A DNA stretch of 64,000 bases from Hyphomicrobiales bacterium (lineage in GTDB: Bacteria > Pseudomonadota > Alphaproteobacteria > Rhizobiales > Beijerinckiaceae), in assembly GCA_027489955.1 (NCBI GenBank), contig JAIXYZ010000013.1, forward strand, positions 1,258,528 to 1,322,527. Direction: 5' to 3'. This document shows positions 37,774 through 45,976 of the stretch, piece after piece. The position numbers and the translations under genes were made by a program. Under the pieces are notes generated by a model. The model was given only the letters and a program-made list of their open reading frames with translations, did no database searches and was not told where the DNA came from. Position 1 is the first letter of the stretch. Each line of letters opens with the position of its first letter.

Positions 37774-38459
37774 GGGGGGCCTCCGCCGGCAACCGCCTTC
37801 CAGGCGTCGGACGCAAATTGCCGCCGCCACATCGATAGGAGGACGGCGGCGGTTGCGCCCATCATCACATATGGCCCCACGAACCAGCCCAGATAGGCGA
37901 GCGCGAAGAAGAAGGCCCGCTGGCCGCGGTTGAAGTGCCGGCCGGCGGCGGTCAGCATGGCGCCGGCGCGCTCCGCGGCCTTCTCGCCGCCCTGGTCGCG
38001 CCGGTACGGCATGGGCGTCGCGCCCACCAGGATCGCCGCATAATTGAAGATCCGGTACGACCAGGCGAACTTGAAGAAGGCGTAGACGAAGATCACGGCG
38101 AGGCCGATCACCTTGGCCTCCCAGGCCGGGCGCGTGGTCTGGATGCCGAACGGCAGGTCGGAGAACACCTGCACCACCGTGTCCGCAGCCTGCAGCAGCG
38201 CCAGCGATCCGCCGACCGCGATCAGCGAGGTCGAGGCGAAGAAGGCCGTGCCGTTCTGCAGGCTCGCCATGAGCGTCGTGTCGATCATGCGGGCGTCCCG
38301 GCCCAGCATCTCGCGCATCCACGCGACGCGATGGCGGTTCATGATGCTGTTCAGGCTGTTGGCGCTCGCGGGCGAGACCTCGACCGCCAGGTGATAGCCG
38401 CACCAGGCGACGCCGAAAAAGGCGAGCGCGATATAGTCGGCGGTGGAAAACAGCGTCAT
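37770..38459 (-). CDS. DUF599 family membrane protein
   Basis: A 229-aa protein with about four transmembrane helices and the DUF599 pattern: ADYIALAFFGVAWCGYHLAVE, SIMNRHRVAWMREMLGRDARMIDTTL, KFAWSYRIFNYAAILVGA. Unknown function. First of a two-gene operon with DUF3253; divergent from the rhodanese gene. Confidence 0.85.
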   Translation of the reverse strand: MTLFSTADYIALAFFGVAWCGYHLAVEVSPASANSLNSIMNRHRVAWMREMLGRDARMIDTTLMASLQNGTAFFASTSLIAVGGSLALLQAADTVVQVFSDLPFGIQTTRPAWEAKVIGLAVIFVYAFFKFAWSYRIFNYAAILVGATPMPYRRDQGGEKAAERAGAMLTAAGRHFNRGQRAFFFALAYLGWFVGPYVMMGATAAVLLSMWRRQFASDAWKAVAGGGPP

Positions 38460-38584
38460 GGGCGGCAATCTCCGTCGCCGCGAGATTCGGCGCAAGCGGC
38501 GTTCGCCACGGCCGCACGCCTCAGCGATTGACGGCGCCGCACGCCCGCTGCCACCGTCATCCATCGCTGCGCAAGGAGAGGACC

Positions 38585-39001
38585 ATGCCCCAGACGATCC
38601 ATCGCGGCTACAAGGCCCTGATCGCCGAGGCCGAAGCCGTCATCGAGACGATTGAGGCGGCCGACGCGGTCGGCCTCGCCGGGCGCGACGACGTCGTCCT
38701 GGTGGACATCCGCGATCCGCGGGAACTGGAGCGCGAGGGGCGCATCCCGGGCGCATTCCACTGCCCGCGCGGCATGCTGGAATTCTGGATCGATCCCGAA
38801 AGCCCCTATCACAAGCCGGTCTTCGGCGAGGACAAGCGCTTCGTGTTCGTTTGCGCGGGGGGCTGGCGCTCGGCCTTGGCGGCGCGCACGGCGCAGGAGA
38901 TGGGCCTGAAGCCGGTGGCCCACGTGGCCGGCGGCTTCGGTGCCTGGAAGGCGTCCGGCGGCCCCGTGGAGACCGGGCCGAGGGAGCGAAAGCCGGAATG
39001 A
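38585..39001 (+). CDS. Rhodanese-like domain protein
   Basis: A 138-aa single rhodanese domain: VVLVDIRDPRELEREGRIPGA, the active-site loop FVCAGGWRS with the persulfide Cys, and the C-terminal HVAGGFGAWKASGGPV. Likely moves sulfane sulfur. AAGGAGAGGACC precedes the ATG. Its end is convergent with the acylphosphatase, 13 bp apart. Confidence 0.92.
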   Translation: MPQTIHRGYKALIAEAEAVIETIEAADAVGLAGRDDVVLVDIRDPRELEREGRIPGAFHCPRGMLEFWIDPESPYHKPVFGEDKRFVFVCAGGWRSALAARTAQEMGLKPVAHVAGGFGAWKASGGPVETGPRERKPE

Positions 39002-39014
39002 GCGGCGCGGCCCG

Positions 39015-39344
39015 TCAGGGCACGCGCGTCTCGAGGATGGCGAAGGGTGCACGGCCGGGGTCGCTGTCCGGACCCAGATCCTCGATCGTGACCTGGTCGA
39101 CGACCGCGAAGCGCGGCCCCTCGCGCAGCATGGCAACAAGAGCGTCGATCGCCGCGCCGGCACCCGCCAGGATCGCTTCCACCTGCCCGTCGGGCAGGTT
39201 CCTCACCCAGCCGCCGATGCCGCGGTCGTCCGCGTTCTGCCTCACGAAATCGCGGTAGCCGACACCCTGGACACGGCCAGATACCGTGACCTTCACGATC
39301 CTGTCGGCTGCGGCGCGACGCGCTGGTGATACCGGTTGGTCCAA
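39015..39344 (-). CDS. acyP: Acylphosphatase
   Basis: A 109-aa enzyme hydrolysing carboxyl-phosphate bonds. The signature GRVQGVGYRDFVRQ (phosphate-binding Arg) and GWVRNLPDGQVEAILAG (catalytic Asn) are intact. A TTG at 39344 after GGAGGG is the best start; no ATG or GTG suits. A short Pro/Arg N-terminal extension precedes the domain. Confidence 0.9.
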   Translation of the reverse strand: MDQPVSPARRAAADRIVKVTVSGRVQGVGYRDFVRQNADDRGIGGWVRNLPDGQVEAILAGAGAAIDALVAMLREGPRFAVVDQVTIEDLGPDSDPGRAPFAILETRVP

Positions 39345-39361
39345 GACCGTCCCTCCGCCTG

Positions 39362-39805
39362 TTAGCGCCGGGGCCTGGCCCTCGTCTCCGAGGACCAGCG
39401 GGCCATGTCCTGCAGGTAGTCGGCAGGCAGGTCCCAGGCCGCGGCGGCTGCGAGCACGCCCTCCAGATAACCGGGACGGGGCACGCCTTGTTCCCCGTTC
39501 CGCGAGACGTAAACAAGGGCGCGGCGCGGACCGTCCGCGGCGATGACCGGCTGGTTGATCTTCGCGTACAGGCCGCGATGGACCTCCTCGTACCGGTCGA
39601 GCGCGGGAATGTCCGAAAGTGCGAGCTCCCACAGGACCCCGTGGACCGTGCGCCGCGGATCGCGCAGGACGGAGGCGAACCCGTCGGCGGTGATGACGAA
39701 GCGGTGGCGCGCAAGCCGCGCCGGACCGAGCACGCGCGATTGCGGACAGCGCTTGGCCATCGCGTCGCGGTCCATGTTGGCGCCGTAGGCGAAATAGAGC
39801 GGCAT
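39362..39805 (-). CDS. Gamma-glutamylcyclotransferase family protein
   Basis: A 147-aa BtrG/GGCT-fold protein: start LYFAYGANMDRDAMAKRC (YGxN-like substrate loop), GVLWELALSDIPALDRYEEV (catalytic Glu) and YVSRNGEQGVPRPGYLEGVL. It probably forms 5-oxoproline from a gamma-glutamyl compound. Its stop is 17 bp before the acylphosphatase TTG, same strand. Confidence 0.88.
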   Translation of the reverse strand: MPLYFAYGANMDRDAMAKRCPQSRVLGPARLARHRFVITADGFASVLRDPRRTVHGVLWELALSDIPALDRYEEVHRGLYAKINQPVIAADGPRRALVYVSRNGEQGVPRPGYLEGVLAAAAAWDLPADYLQDMARWSSETRARPRR

Positions 39806-39826
39806 CGCAGCGTCGAAGGCGACGGC

Positions 39827-40366
39827 TCAGGCGGCCGCGCCGTCCCGGCGGGCGGCAACGCGCACCGGCACGGGGGCGGCGTGGCCGTGGCCTTCCGACA
39901 GGCCGAACGCACCGGGGGCCGGACCGTAGCTGTTGGCAGTGGCCGAACCGCGCGCGAAGGAGAGCCAGCCGCCGACGACGATGAGCGGCAGGCCGATCAT
40001 CGCGGCGAGCGCCAGGTGCAGCGGCCCGCCCGTCTCGAGCATGGCCAGCGTCGCGCCGCCCATGGCGAAAGCCGCGGCCCCGACGATCAGCGAGGCGACG
40101 ACGCTCCAGATGAACAGGAGCGGCAGCACCGCGAAGACGAGCCAGCCGCTCATCCCCAGATCGTGGAGACGGCGCTGGCACGGCACCGCGCAGAGCCAGA
40201 GCGCCACGGCGGCGAAGGCCAGGCTGCCGGTTCCGCCGGACGGCGCGAACAGCATGGTCGCCTGCGCGAACATGCCGCCGACCGTCATCGTGATGAGGAA
40301 GCCCCGCCGGTCGGCCCGGCCACGCGGGTCGATCACGGCCTTCAGGATCGTGACGGCTGGCATCAT
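39827..40366 (-). CDS. DUF805 family membrane protein
   Basis: A 179-aa protein with four hydrophobic helices and the DUF805 marks: RADRRGFLITMTV, RRLHDLGMSGWLVFAVL and the C-terminal NSYGPAPG. Unknown function. It lies 21 bp upstream of the GGCT gene, so a three-gene unit with GGCT and acyP is likely. Confidence 0.85.
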   Translation of the reverse strand: MMPAVTILKAVIDPRGRADRRGFLITMTVGGMFAQATMLFAPSGGTGSLAFAAVALWLCAVPCQRRLHDLGMSGWLVFAVLPLLFIWSVVASLIVGAAAFAMGGATLAMLETGGPLHLALAAMIGLPLIVVGGWLSFARGSATANSYGPAPGAFGLSEGHGHAAPVPVRVAARRDGAAA

Positions 40367-40444
40367 GGCGTCAGAACTCCACGCGACGCGGCGGCTCGAC
40401 CTTCAGGTTAGGCTCCGCTTCGTTACGGAAGCGTTCGCAGGCGC

Positions 40445-40879
40445 TCAGGCCATCCGCGCCACGACGGAGGCATAGGCCGGCTCGGCGGCCGGGCCGGCGC
40501 GCAGGACGAAGCTCGCCAGCGAAGAGTCGGCATGCTCGGCCTCGCGCACGACTTCCAGCGCCAGCCGGACGCCGTTCGCCGTCGGGCCGCCGCCGGCCCT
40601 GATGGACGACAGCAGCCAGTGGGCGGCCTCGCCGCCGACATGCCCGGTGGGCCGCGTGCCCCAGACGACGAAGTCGACGACCGAGGCGATGAGATAATCG
40701 GCCCAGAGGGAGGACTGCGTCGCCACCGCGCGATCCAGCGCGATCAGCACGTCCGCATCTTCCTGGCTGAGCAGACCGTGCGGAAGGATATCGCGCTGAA
40801 GCAGACGAACGTCGTCGTCCGAGATGCGGCGGCTTTCCAGTACACGGTCGATGAAAGACTGCAGCGAATTCTTGATCAT
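40445..40879 (-). CDS. Hypothetical helical protein
   Basis: A 144-aa protein of no recognised family. It starts MIKNSLQSFIDRVLESRRIS, is almost entirely helical and contains DVLIALDRAVATQSSLWADY and VWGTRPTGHVGGEAAHWLL. The first part faintly recalls helical TerB-like repeats, but no metal motif is visible. Codon use fits the genome. Confidence 0.65.
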   Translation of the reverse strand: MIKNSLQSFIDRVLESRRISDDDVRLLQRDILPHGLLSQEDADVLIALDRAVATQSSLWADYLIASVVDFVVWGTRPTGHVGGEAAHWLLSSIRAGGGPTANGVRLALEVVREAEHADSSLASFVLRAGPAAEPAYASVVARMA

Positions 40880-41182
40880 GATTTGACGCCTCCCCGCTTC
40901 TGTTCTCGAGCGGTGTTGTGTCCCTGTCTGGCGATGACTTTGCAGCGCCCGGGTCTAACGGCGGTTAACGCGCAAATATGAATCGGCGTTGAGGTTAAAC
41001 GCCTGTGATGGCCGATGGTTACTGATCCGTGCCATCCGGCAGCGATGCGACCCTTGCCGCGCCGCACCGAAGGGGGGATGCGCAGCGCCCGACGCTTGCA
41101 GATTCGCAAATGCGGGACCGCCCGCGGGCAAGGGACTTTTCCGCCACGCACACTACATTGCGATCAACAGAAGGAGGCTTCC
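40880..41182. other. 303-bp divergent intergenic region
   Basis: Lies between the helical hypothetical gene (minus) and the VOC dioxygenase (plus). It contains an AT-richer part with CTAACGGCGGTTAA and a strong AGAAGGAGG just before the dioxygenase ATG. No promoter, RNA or ORF was recognised with confidence. Confidence 0.5.
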
Positions 41183-42103
41183 ATGCCCGTTAGCCAGGGA
41201 CTTCATCACGTCACGGCGATGGCCGCCGATCCCCGCCGCAACGTCGCGTTCTACACGCGCACGCTCGGCCTGCGGCTGGTCAAGAAGACCGTCAACTTCG
41301 ACGACCCGTCCGTCTATCACCTTTATTACGGCGACGAGACGGGCACGGCCGGATCGATCCTGACCTTCTTCCCCTGGCCCCACGCCGCCCGCGGCATCAA
41401 GGGCTCGGGCGAACCGGTGGAAACCGCGTTCCTCGTGCCTGCAGGTGCGCTCGACGCCTGGGAGCGCCGGCTGGCGGATCTCGGCATCGAGGCGCGGCGA
41501 GAGCAGCGCTTCGGCCAGGCACGGCTCGTCTTCGCCGATCCCGACGACATGCGCCTTGCTCTCGTCGAGGCTGGCGACCTGTCGGACAGCCCCGGCTGGG
41601 CGGCCGACGGGATCGACGCGGAAATCGCCATCCGCCGCATCGGCGGGGTAACGCTCGCGGTTTCCGACATGGCGGGCACCGCGCGCGTCCTCACCGACGT
41701 ATTCGGCTACAGCGAGGCCGGCTCGGAGGGCGACATGAAGCGCTTCGTCTCGGTGTCCGGCTCCGACGCGATCGACCTGCGGCCATCGCCGCCGGTCCGC
41801 GGCCGGATGGGCGCGGGCAGCGTGCATCACGTCGCCTTCCGCGCCGCCACCGACGGCGAGCAGGCCGCCATGGCGCAAAGCCTGGTGGCCGGGCGCATCG
41901 GCGTCACGGAGCAGAAGGACCGGAACTACTTCCGCTCCGTCTATTTCCGCGAGCCGAGCGGCGTCCTGTTCGAGATCGCCACCGACGAGCCGGGCTTTGC
42001 CGTCGACGAGGCGGTGGAGGAGCTCGGTACGGCGCTGAAGCTGCCCGCGCAGTACGAGGCGCAGCGCAGCCGGATCGAGGCGGTTCTTCCGCCGCTGGCC
42101 TAG
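41183..42103 (+). CDS. VOC-superfamily ring-cleaving dioxygenase
   Basis: A 306-aa two-domain vicinal-oxygen-chelate protein of the MhqO/PcpA-like group annotated as ring-cleaving dioxygenase. Metal ligands are visible as GLHHVTAMAAD (first His), SVHHVAFRA (second His) and the Glu in VLFEIATDEPG. The family acts on hydroquinone- or catechol-type rings; the substrate is unknown. AGGAGG precedes the ATG. Its TAG shares the palindrome CTAG with the convergent stop of the ATP12 gene. Confidence 0.88.
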   Translation: MPVSQGLHHVTAMAADPRRNVAFYTRTLGLRLVKKTVNFDDPSVYHLYYGDETGTAGSILTFFPWPHAARGIKGSGEPVETAFLVPAGALDAWERRLADLGIEARREQRFGQARLVFADPDDMRLALVEAGDLSDSPGWAADGIDAEIAIRRIGGVTLAVSDMAGTARVLTDVFGYSEAGSEGDMKRFVSVSGSDAIDLRPSPPVRGRMGAGSVHHVAFRAATDGEQAAMAQSLVAGRIGVTEQKDRNYFRSVYFREPSGVLFEIATDEPGFAVDEAVEELGTALKLPAQYEAQRSRIEAVLPPLA

Positions 42104-42855
42104 CCGGCGTCGGCCCGGACCAGCGCGACGATGCGGGCGGCGGCGGCGAATTCCTCGCCCCGCCGCCTGCGACGCACCATCGCCTCGTCGTCCTCGCCCC
42201 ACACGGCCTCTTGGTGCGCCTCGTCCAGGTGAGCGAGTCGCCAGGCCTCGGCCGCGTCGAGGCGGCCCAGCGCCGTCGCCAGCGCCAGGATCGCCGAGCC
42301 CGACAGCGTCGTCATCGCGTGCAGCGCGCCCAAGGCAACGGGATCGTCGAACCCGGCGACTGCGGCGCGGACCGCCGACAGGGCCCGCTCAGGCTGGGCC
42401 GCGAAGGCGATGCCCTGGGAGAGGATCAGCATCGCGCCCAGTTCGTCCCGCGCCCAGGCGAGGATCGGGTCCCAGCCCTGCGCCTGCGCGGCGACAAGCG
42501 CCTCCGGCTCCCCGGCGCGGTAGCACAGCAGGTCGGAGCCCGCATATTTGACGATGTCCTGCGCCACGGGCGCGGGATCGTCCGCGATGCCGTCCAGGGC
42601 GGCATTGACGATCCGCGTCATGGGCATGGTCGCCGGATCGATGCGCTCGCCCTGCCCGGCCCATTCGGCGGCCAGGGCCTCGGCGAGGCTGCGCTGGGCG
42701 ACGGCGAGCGGGCGCCGCGCCGGCGTGCGGGTATTCCGGCCGTCGAGCACGACCGCGAACGCGCCCTCGCGCTCGGCTATGCCGGCCTCGCGATAGAAGC
42801 GGCGGGGCAATTCGGGCCGCGCAAACGGGCCGGCGGGCGGATCGGCTTCGGTCAT
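42100..42855 (-). CDS. ATP12-family F1-ATPase chaperone
   Basis: A 251-aa ATP12 domain protein: PRRFYREAGIAEREGAFAVV, LDGRNTRTPARRPLAV and the HQEAVWGEDDEA end segment. ATP12 assists assembly of the alpha subunit of F1 ATPase; alphaproteobacterial homologues are the bacterial counterpart. Last gene of crcB-rluC-ORF30-HAD-ATP12. Confidence 0.92.
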   Translation of the reverse strand: MTEADPPAGPFARPELPRRFYREAGIAEREGAFAVVLDGRNTRTPARRPLAVAQRSLAEALAAEWAGQGERIDPATMPMTRIVNAALDGIADDPAPVAQDIVKYAGSDLLCYRAGEPEALVAAQAQGWDPILAWARDELGAMLILSQGIAFAAQPERALSAVRAAVAGFDDPVALGALHAMTTLSGSAILALATALGRLDAAEAWRLAHLDEAHQEAVWGEDDEAMVRRRRRGEEFAAAARIVALVRADAG

Positions 42856-42864
42856 GGCGCTTAC

Positions 42865-43536
42865 CTAGGCCGTGCCGGCATCGGAGGCCAGCGCGTCGAT
42901 ATGGTCGCTGAGATGCTCCATGGCGATGAGCACGCGCTCCGCTCCGGCGGCCGCAAGGTCCGCCGGGTCGTGGTTGCCCCAGGCGACGCCGACGGGCCGG
43001 CAGCCGGCCCTCACCGCCATCTCCATGTCGAACGTGGTGTCGCCGACCATGTAGGTCTGCCCGGGGCCGATCCCCGCCTCGTCCATGGCGCGCAGGAGCA
43101 TGCCCGGATGCGGCTTGGACGGGGCGTCGTCCGCCGTCTGCATCGTGACGAACAGCCCGTCCCAGCCATGCTTCTCGACGAGATGCGTGACGCCGTTGCG
43201 CGTCTTGCCCGTCGCGATGCCGAGCCGCACATCGTCCCGCGCGGCGAGCGCGGCCACTGTCTCCGCGGCGCCGGGGAAAAGCGGCTCGTCGTGGACGGCG
43301 CCGATCCTCAGGTCGCGGAAGACGCGCTTGTAGTCCGCGCAAAGCGCGTCGATGGGTGCGTCCTCGCCCACGAGCACGCGGAAGGCCTGGGGCAGCGACA
43401 GCCCGACGATGGACAGGCTGCGCCGCTCGTCCGGCGCGGGGATGCCGTGCAGCCGGAACGTCTCGCGCTGCGCGGCGAGGATCATGGCCTTGCTGTCCAC
43501 CAGCGTGCCGTCGATGTCGAAGACGATCAGCTTCAA
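42865..43536 (-). CDS. HAD-IA hydrolase, phosphoglycolate phosphatase-like
   Basis: A 223-aa HAD enzyme: motif I VFDIDGTLVDS, motif II LGIATGKT, motif III/IV KPHPGMLL and MVGDTTFDMEMA, with an alpha-helical cap. The substrate is unproven; the nearest well-known family is Gph. It begins with TTG at 43536, overlapping the TGA of the preceding 30-codon ORF as TTGA, and lacks a strong ribosome-binding site, so coupled translation is plausible. Confidence 0.88.
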   Translation of the reverse strand: MKLIVFDIDGTLVDSKAMILAAQRETFRLHGIPAPDERRSLSIVGLSLPQAFRVLVGEDAPIDALCADYKRVFRDLRIGAVHDEPLFPGAAETVAALAARDDVRLGIATGKTRNGVTHLVEKHGWDGLFVTMQTADDAPSKPHPGMLLRAMDEAGIGPGQTYMVGDTTFDMEMAVRAGCRPVGVAWGNHDPADLAAAGAERVLIAMEHLSDHIDALASDAGTA

Positions 43537-43625
43537 GGACTTACGCTTCTTTCCTGAATCAGTCCGGGAGGCACTTGAATCGATTTGGCAGCGGCTTGAA
43601 TCGGTTCCTCACGGACCTGAATCAT
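43533..43625 (-). CDS. Possible 30-aa repeat peptide between rluC and the HAD gene
   Basis: A 30-codon ORF (ATG 43625-43623, TGA 43535-43533). Ile-Gln recurs at residues 2-3, 9-10, 16-17 and 23-24, an exact heptad spacing. Its ATG is four bases after the rluC TGA and its TGA overlaps the HAD TTG, so it spans the gap exactly and could pass ribosomes from one gene to the next. Whether the peptide itself matters is unknown; it may be a by-product of a 21-bp DNA repeat. Confidence 0.4.
   Translation of the reverse strand: MIQVREEPIQAAAKSIQVPPGLIQERSVSP
43555..43623. repeat. Four TGAATC elements with exact 21-bp period
   Basis: TGAATC occurs at 43555, 43576, 43597 and 43618. Two inner copies share CTTGAATCG-TT; the other bases differ. 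Each copy holds GAATC, a GANTC site methylated by CcrM in alphaproteobacteria. The period equals two DNA turns and seven codons. Confidence 0.85.
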
Positions 43626-43629
43626 CGTC

Positions 43630-44958
43630 TCAGGCGTCAGGCGCCTCGATGATCGGATCGTACTGGTCCGCCTCGAGGCCGAGCAGGTTCCAGCTCTGGC
43701 GCATATGCGGCGGCAGCGGCGAGGTCACGTCCACCGGCTGGCCGGTGCGCGGATGCGGGAAGACGATCCGCCGCGCCAGGAGGTGCAGGCGGTTCTGGAT
43801 GCCGCCGGGCAGCTCCCAGTTCTCGACGTTGAAATATTTCGGGTCGCCCACGATCGGGTGGCCGATATGCGCCGTATGGGCGCGTAGCTGGTGCGTCCGC
43901 CCCGTCACCGGTTTCAGCGACAGCCAGGCGAGCTTCTGCGCCGCGATGTCCACCACTGCGTAATAGGTCAGCGCGTGGGTCGCGCCCTCGTCGCCATGGG
44001 CAGCGACCGCCATGCGGGCGTCCCCGTCCTCCACCGTCTCCTTCGCGAGATAGGTGGAGATGCGGCCCTGCTTCACGCGCGGCACGCCCGCCACCAGCGC
44101 CCAGTAGATCTTGCGCGTGGAACGCGAGCGGAAGCTCTTGGCGAGCGCGGCGGCCGCAAAGCGCGTCTTGGCGATGACGAGGCAGCCTGCCGTGTCCTTG
44201 TCGAGACGGTGCACCAGGCGCGGCTTCTGCCCCTCCTTGTCCCGCAGCGCCTCGAGGAGCCCGTCGACGTGCCGGGTCGTGCCCGAACCACCCTGCACGG
44301 CCAGCCCCATGGGCTTGTTGAGGACGAGGACGTCCTTGTCCTCGTAGATCGTGATGGAGCGCAGGAACGCGGCATCGGTCTCGTCGCGCTGGACGCTGCG
44401 GGGCCGGCTCGCCTCCGCCTCGAGCTTCAGCGGCGGGATGCGCACGCTCTGGCCTGCCTTCAGCCGGTCGTTGGGCTTCACGCGCTTGCCGTCGACGCGC
44501 AGCTCTCCCTTCCGGACGATCCGCTGGATATGGCTGAAGGACAGCTGCGGGAAACGGGATTCCAGGAAACGGTCGACGCGCATGTCGGCATCGTCCGCCT
44601 CGACCGGCAGGGTCTGCACGCCGGTGGCGAGCGCCTCCCCGGTCCCGGCCTTCACCTCGCGGCGCGTCGCCGGTTTGGCGGTGGTGGCTGGCGGCTTGGA
44701 GGCCGCCGCTGGCCTGGAGGCGGCCGGCGCCCGGGCGGGCGCGGATGCGGGCGATCGCGACGCCTTCGGACCCGCGGGCTTGCCCCGCTCCGGCCTGGCC
44801 CTGTCGGATGCGGGCCGCTCGTCCCGTGCACGAGCGGGCCTGCGCTCATCCGCGCTGTTCGAGGGCCTGCCCGGCCGGGCGGTCCGCGGCGGGCCGACAC
44901 GGCGCTCGTCGGGACGGCGCGGTCCGCTTCCGCCCCTGGGTCCACGCGGCGTCTTCAT
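43630..44958 (-). CDS. rluC: RluC/RluD-type 23S rRNA pseudouridine synthase
   Basis: A 442-aa enzyme. Residues 1-115 are a disordered Arg/Pro/Ala-rich extension, followed by an S4 RNA-binding domain (RVDRFLESRFPQLSFSHIQR) and the catalytic domain with D253 in LVHRLDKDTAG, plus the RTHQLRAHTAHIGHPIVGD motif. The target uridines are not known. The start ATG overlaps the crcB TGA (ATGA), and the extension makes the protein about 100 aa longer than E. coli RluC. Confidence 0.93.
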   Translation of the reverse strand: MKTPRGPRGGSGPRRPDERRVGPPRTARPGRPSNSADERRPARARDERPASDRARPERGKPAGPKASRSPASAPARAPAASRPAAASKPPATTAKPATRREVKAGTGEALATGVQTLPVEADDADMRVDRFLESRFPQLSFSHIQRIVRKGELRVDGKRVKPNDRLKAGQSVRIPPLKLEAEASRPRSVQRDETDAAFLRSITIYEDKDVLVLNKPMGLAVQGGSGTTRHVDGLLEALRDKEGQKPRLVHRLDKDTAGCLVIAKTRFAAAALAKSFRSRSTRKIYWALVAGVPRVKQGRISTYLAKETVEDGDARMAVAAHGDEGATHALTYYAVVDIAAQKLAWLSLKPVTGRTHQLRAHTAHIGHPIVGDPKYFNVENWELPGGIQNRLHLLARRIVFPHPRTGQPVDVTSPLPPHMRQSWNLLGLEADQYDPIIEAPDA

Positions 44959-45335
44959 GAAAGCCCCCGGACGATGGCCAACCCCGATGCCAGGGCGGCG
45001 ATGGAGAGGATGACGGATGCGCCCGAATAGACGGCCGCCTGGAGCAGCGCCCCCCGCTCCCACAGGAGCACGGCGTCCAGCGAGAAAGCCGAGAAGGTGG
45101 TGAAGCCACCCAGGACGCCGGTGGCCAGGAAGAGCCTGACATTCTGGCCCATGTCCCAGTCCGTGCGGAAGGCGAGCCAGCCGGCCACGAGCCCCATGGC
45201 GAGGCCGCCGAGGACGTTCACCGCCAGCGTGCCCCAGGGAAAGTCCGTGCCGAACGCCCGCGCGGCGCCGACATTGACGCCGTGGCGCATGACGCCGCCG
45301 ATGCCGGCGCCCAGAAAGACCAGAACGAGGTTCAT
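44955..45335 (-). CDS. crcB: Fluoride ion channel CrcB/Fluc
   Basis: A 126-aa four-helix channel exporting fluoride: GAGIGGVMRHGVNV, the GTLAVNVLGGLAMGL helix with the pore Asn, and GFLGGFTTFSAFS-like VLGGFTTFSAFSLDAV. Dual-topology dimer expected from the family. First gene of the operon; no fluoride riboswitch was recognised upstream. Confidence 0.95.
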   Translation of the reverse strand: MNLVLVFLGAGIGGVMRHGVNVGAARAFGTDFPWGTLAVNVLGGLAMGLVAGWLAFRTDWDMGQNVRLFLATGVLGGFTTFSAFSLDAVLLWERGALLQAAVYSGASVILSIAALASGLAIVRGLS

Positions 45336-45488
45336 GGCCCGTGCCTAGCCCCGCCGGCGCATCGTGTCACGGCGATTCTGTGGATGCTGTCATCCTGCTG
45401 AAGCAAAAGCTGTTTCGTGCCGGCCATCCGGCCGCTAACGCTGATGGCTGCGCCGCAGAGCGCAAAATGGGGTATGGGGCTTCCAGAT

Positions 45489-45950
45489 ATGACATTCGTC
45501 CGCATTGCAGGCGTCATCTTGATGGCGCTGATGACGGCCAATTGTGCCACCGTGACCCGGGGCACGACGAGCCAGGTCCAGATCAACACCGAGCCATCCG
45601 ACGCGCAGATCACCACGTCCATGGGGCATAGCTGCCGCTCCCCATGCACGCTCACCGTCGACCGCAAGGCCGAATTCACGGTCGTCGCGCGCAAGGACGG
45701 CTACAAGGAAGCCTCGACGCCCGTCGCGACCCGCGTCGCGGGTTCCGGAGCGGCGGGCTTTGCCGGCAACGTCCTGGTCGGCGGCATCGTCGGCATGGCC
45801 GCGGACGCGGCGACCGGCGCGACGCTGGAGCACTTCCCCAACCCGGTCGCGCTGACCCTGGAGCCCGATCGTCCGGCGCCGCCGGCCCGTCGCCCGGTTC
45901 GCAGGGCGCCGGCCGCTTCGCCGCCGCCCGAGCCCAAGCCCACGTCCTGA
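45489..45950 (+). CDS. PEGA-like lipoprotein
   Basis: A 153-aa lipoprotein: signal with lipobox TANC (Cys about 19), then a PEGA-like carbohydrate-binding repeat (TSQVQINTEPSDAQITTS, SPCTLTVDRKAEFTVVARKDGY), a Gly/Ala-rich glycine-zipper-like stretch and a Pro-rich tail. Starts further upstream would spoil the signal. Envelope protein of unknown role. Convergent with rarA. Confidence 0.75.
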   Translation: MTFVRIAGVILMALMTANCATVTRGTTSQVQINTEPSDAQITTSMGHSCRSPCTLTVDRKAEFTVVARKDGYKEASTPVATRVAGSGAAGFAGNVLVGGIVGMAADAATGATLEHFPNPVALTLEPDRPAPPARRPVRRAPAASPPPEPKPTS

Positions 45951-45976
45951 CGGCTGCGAAAAGGCGGCGCGGCCGT

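Noticed and set aside
43555..43623. CRISPR-like array
   Set aside because: The conserved unit is only six bases, the spacing is 21 bp and no cas gene exists; it does not fit a CRISPR.
45336..45420. Possible fluoride riboswitch upstream of crcB
   Set aside because: The conserved GGxGATGG and pseudoknot parts of the crcB motif are not visible on the gene strand.
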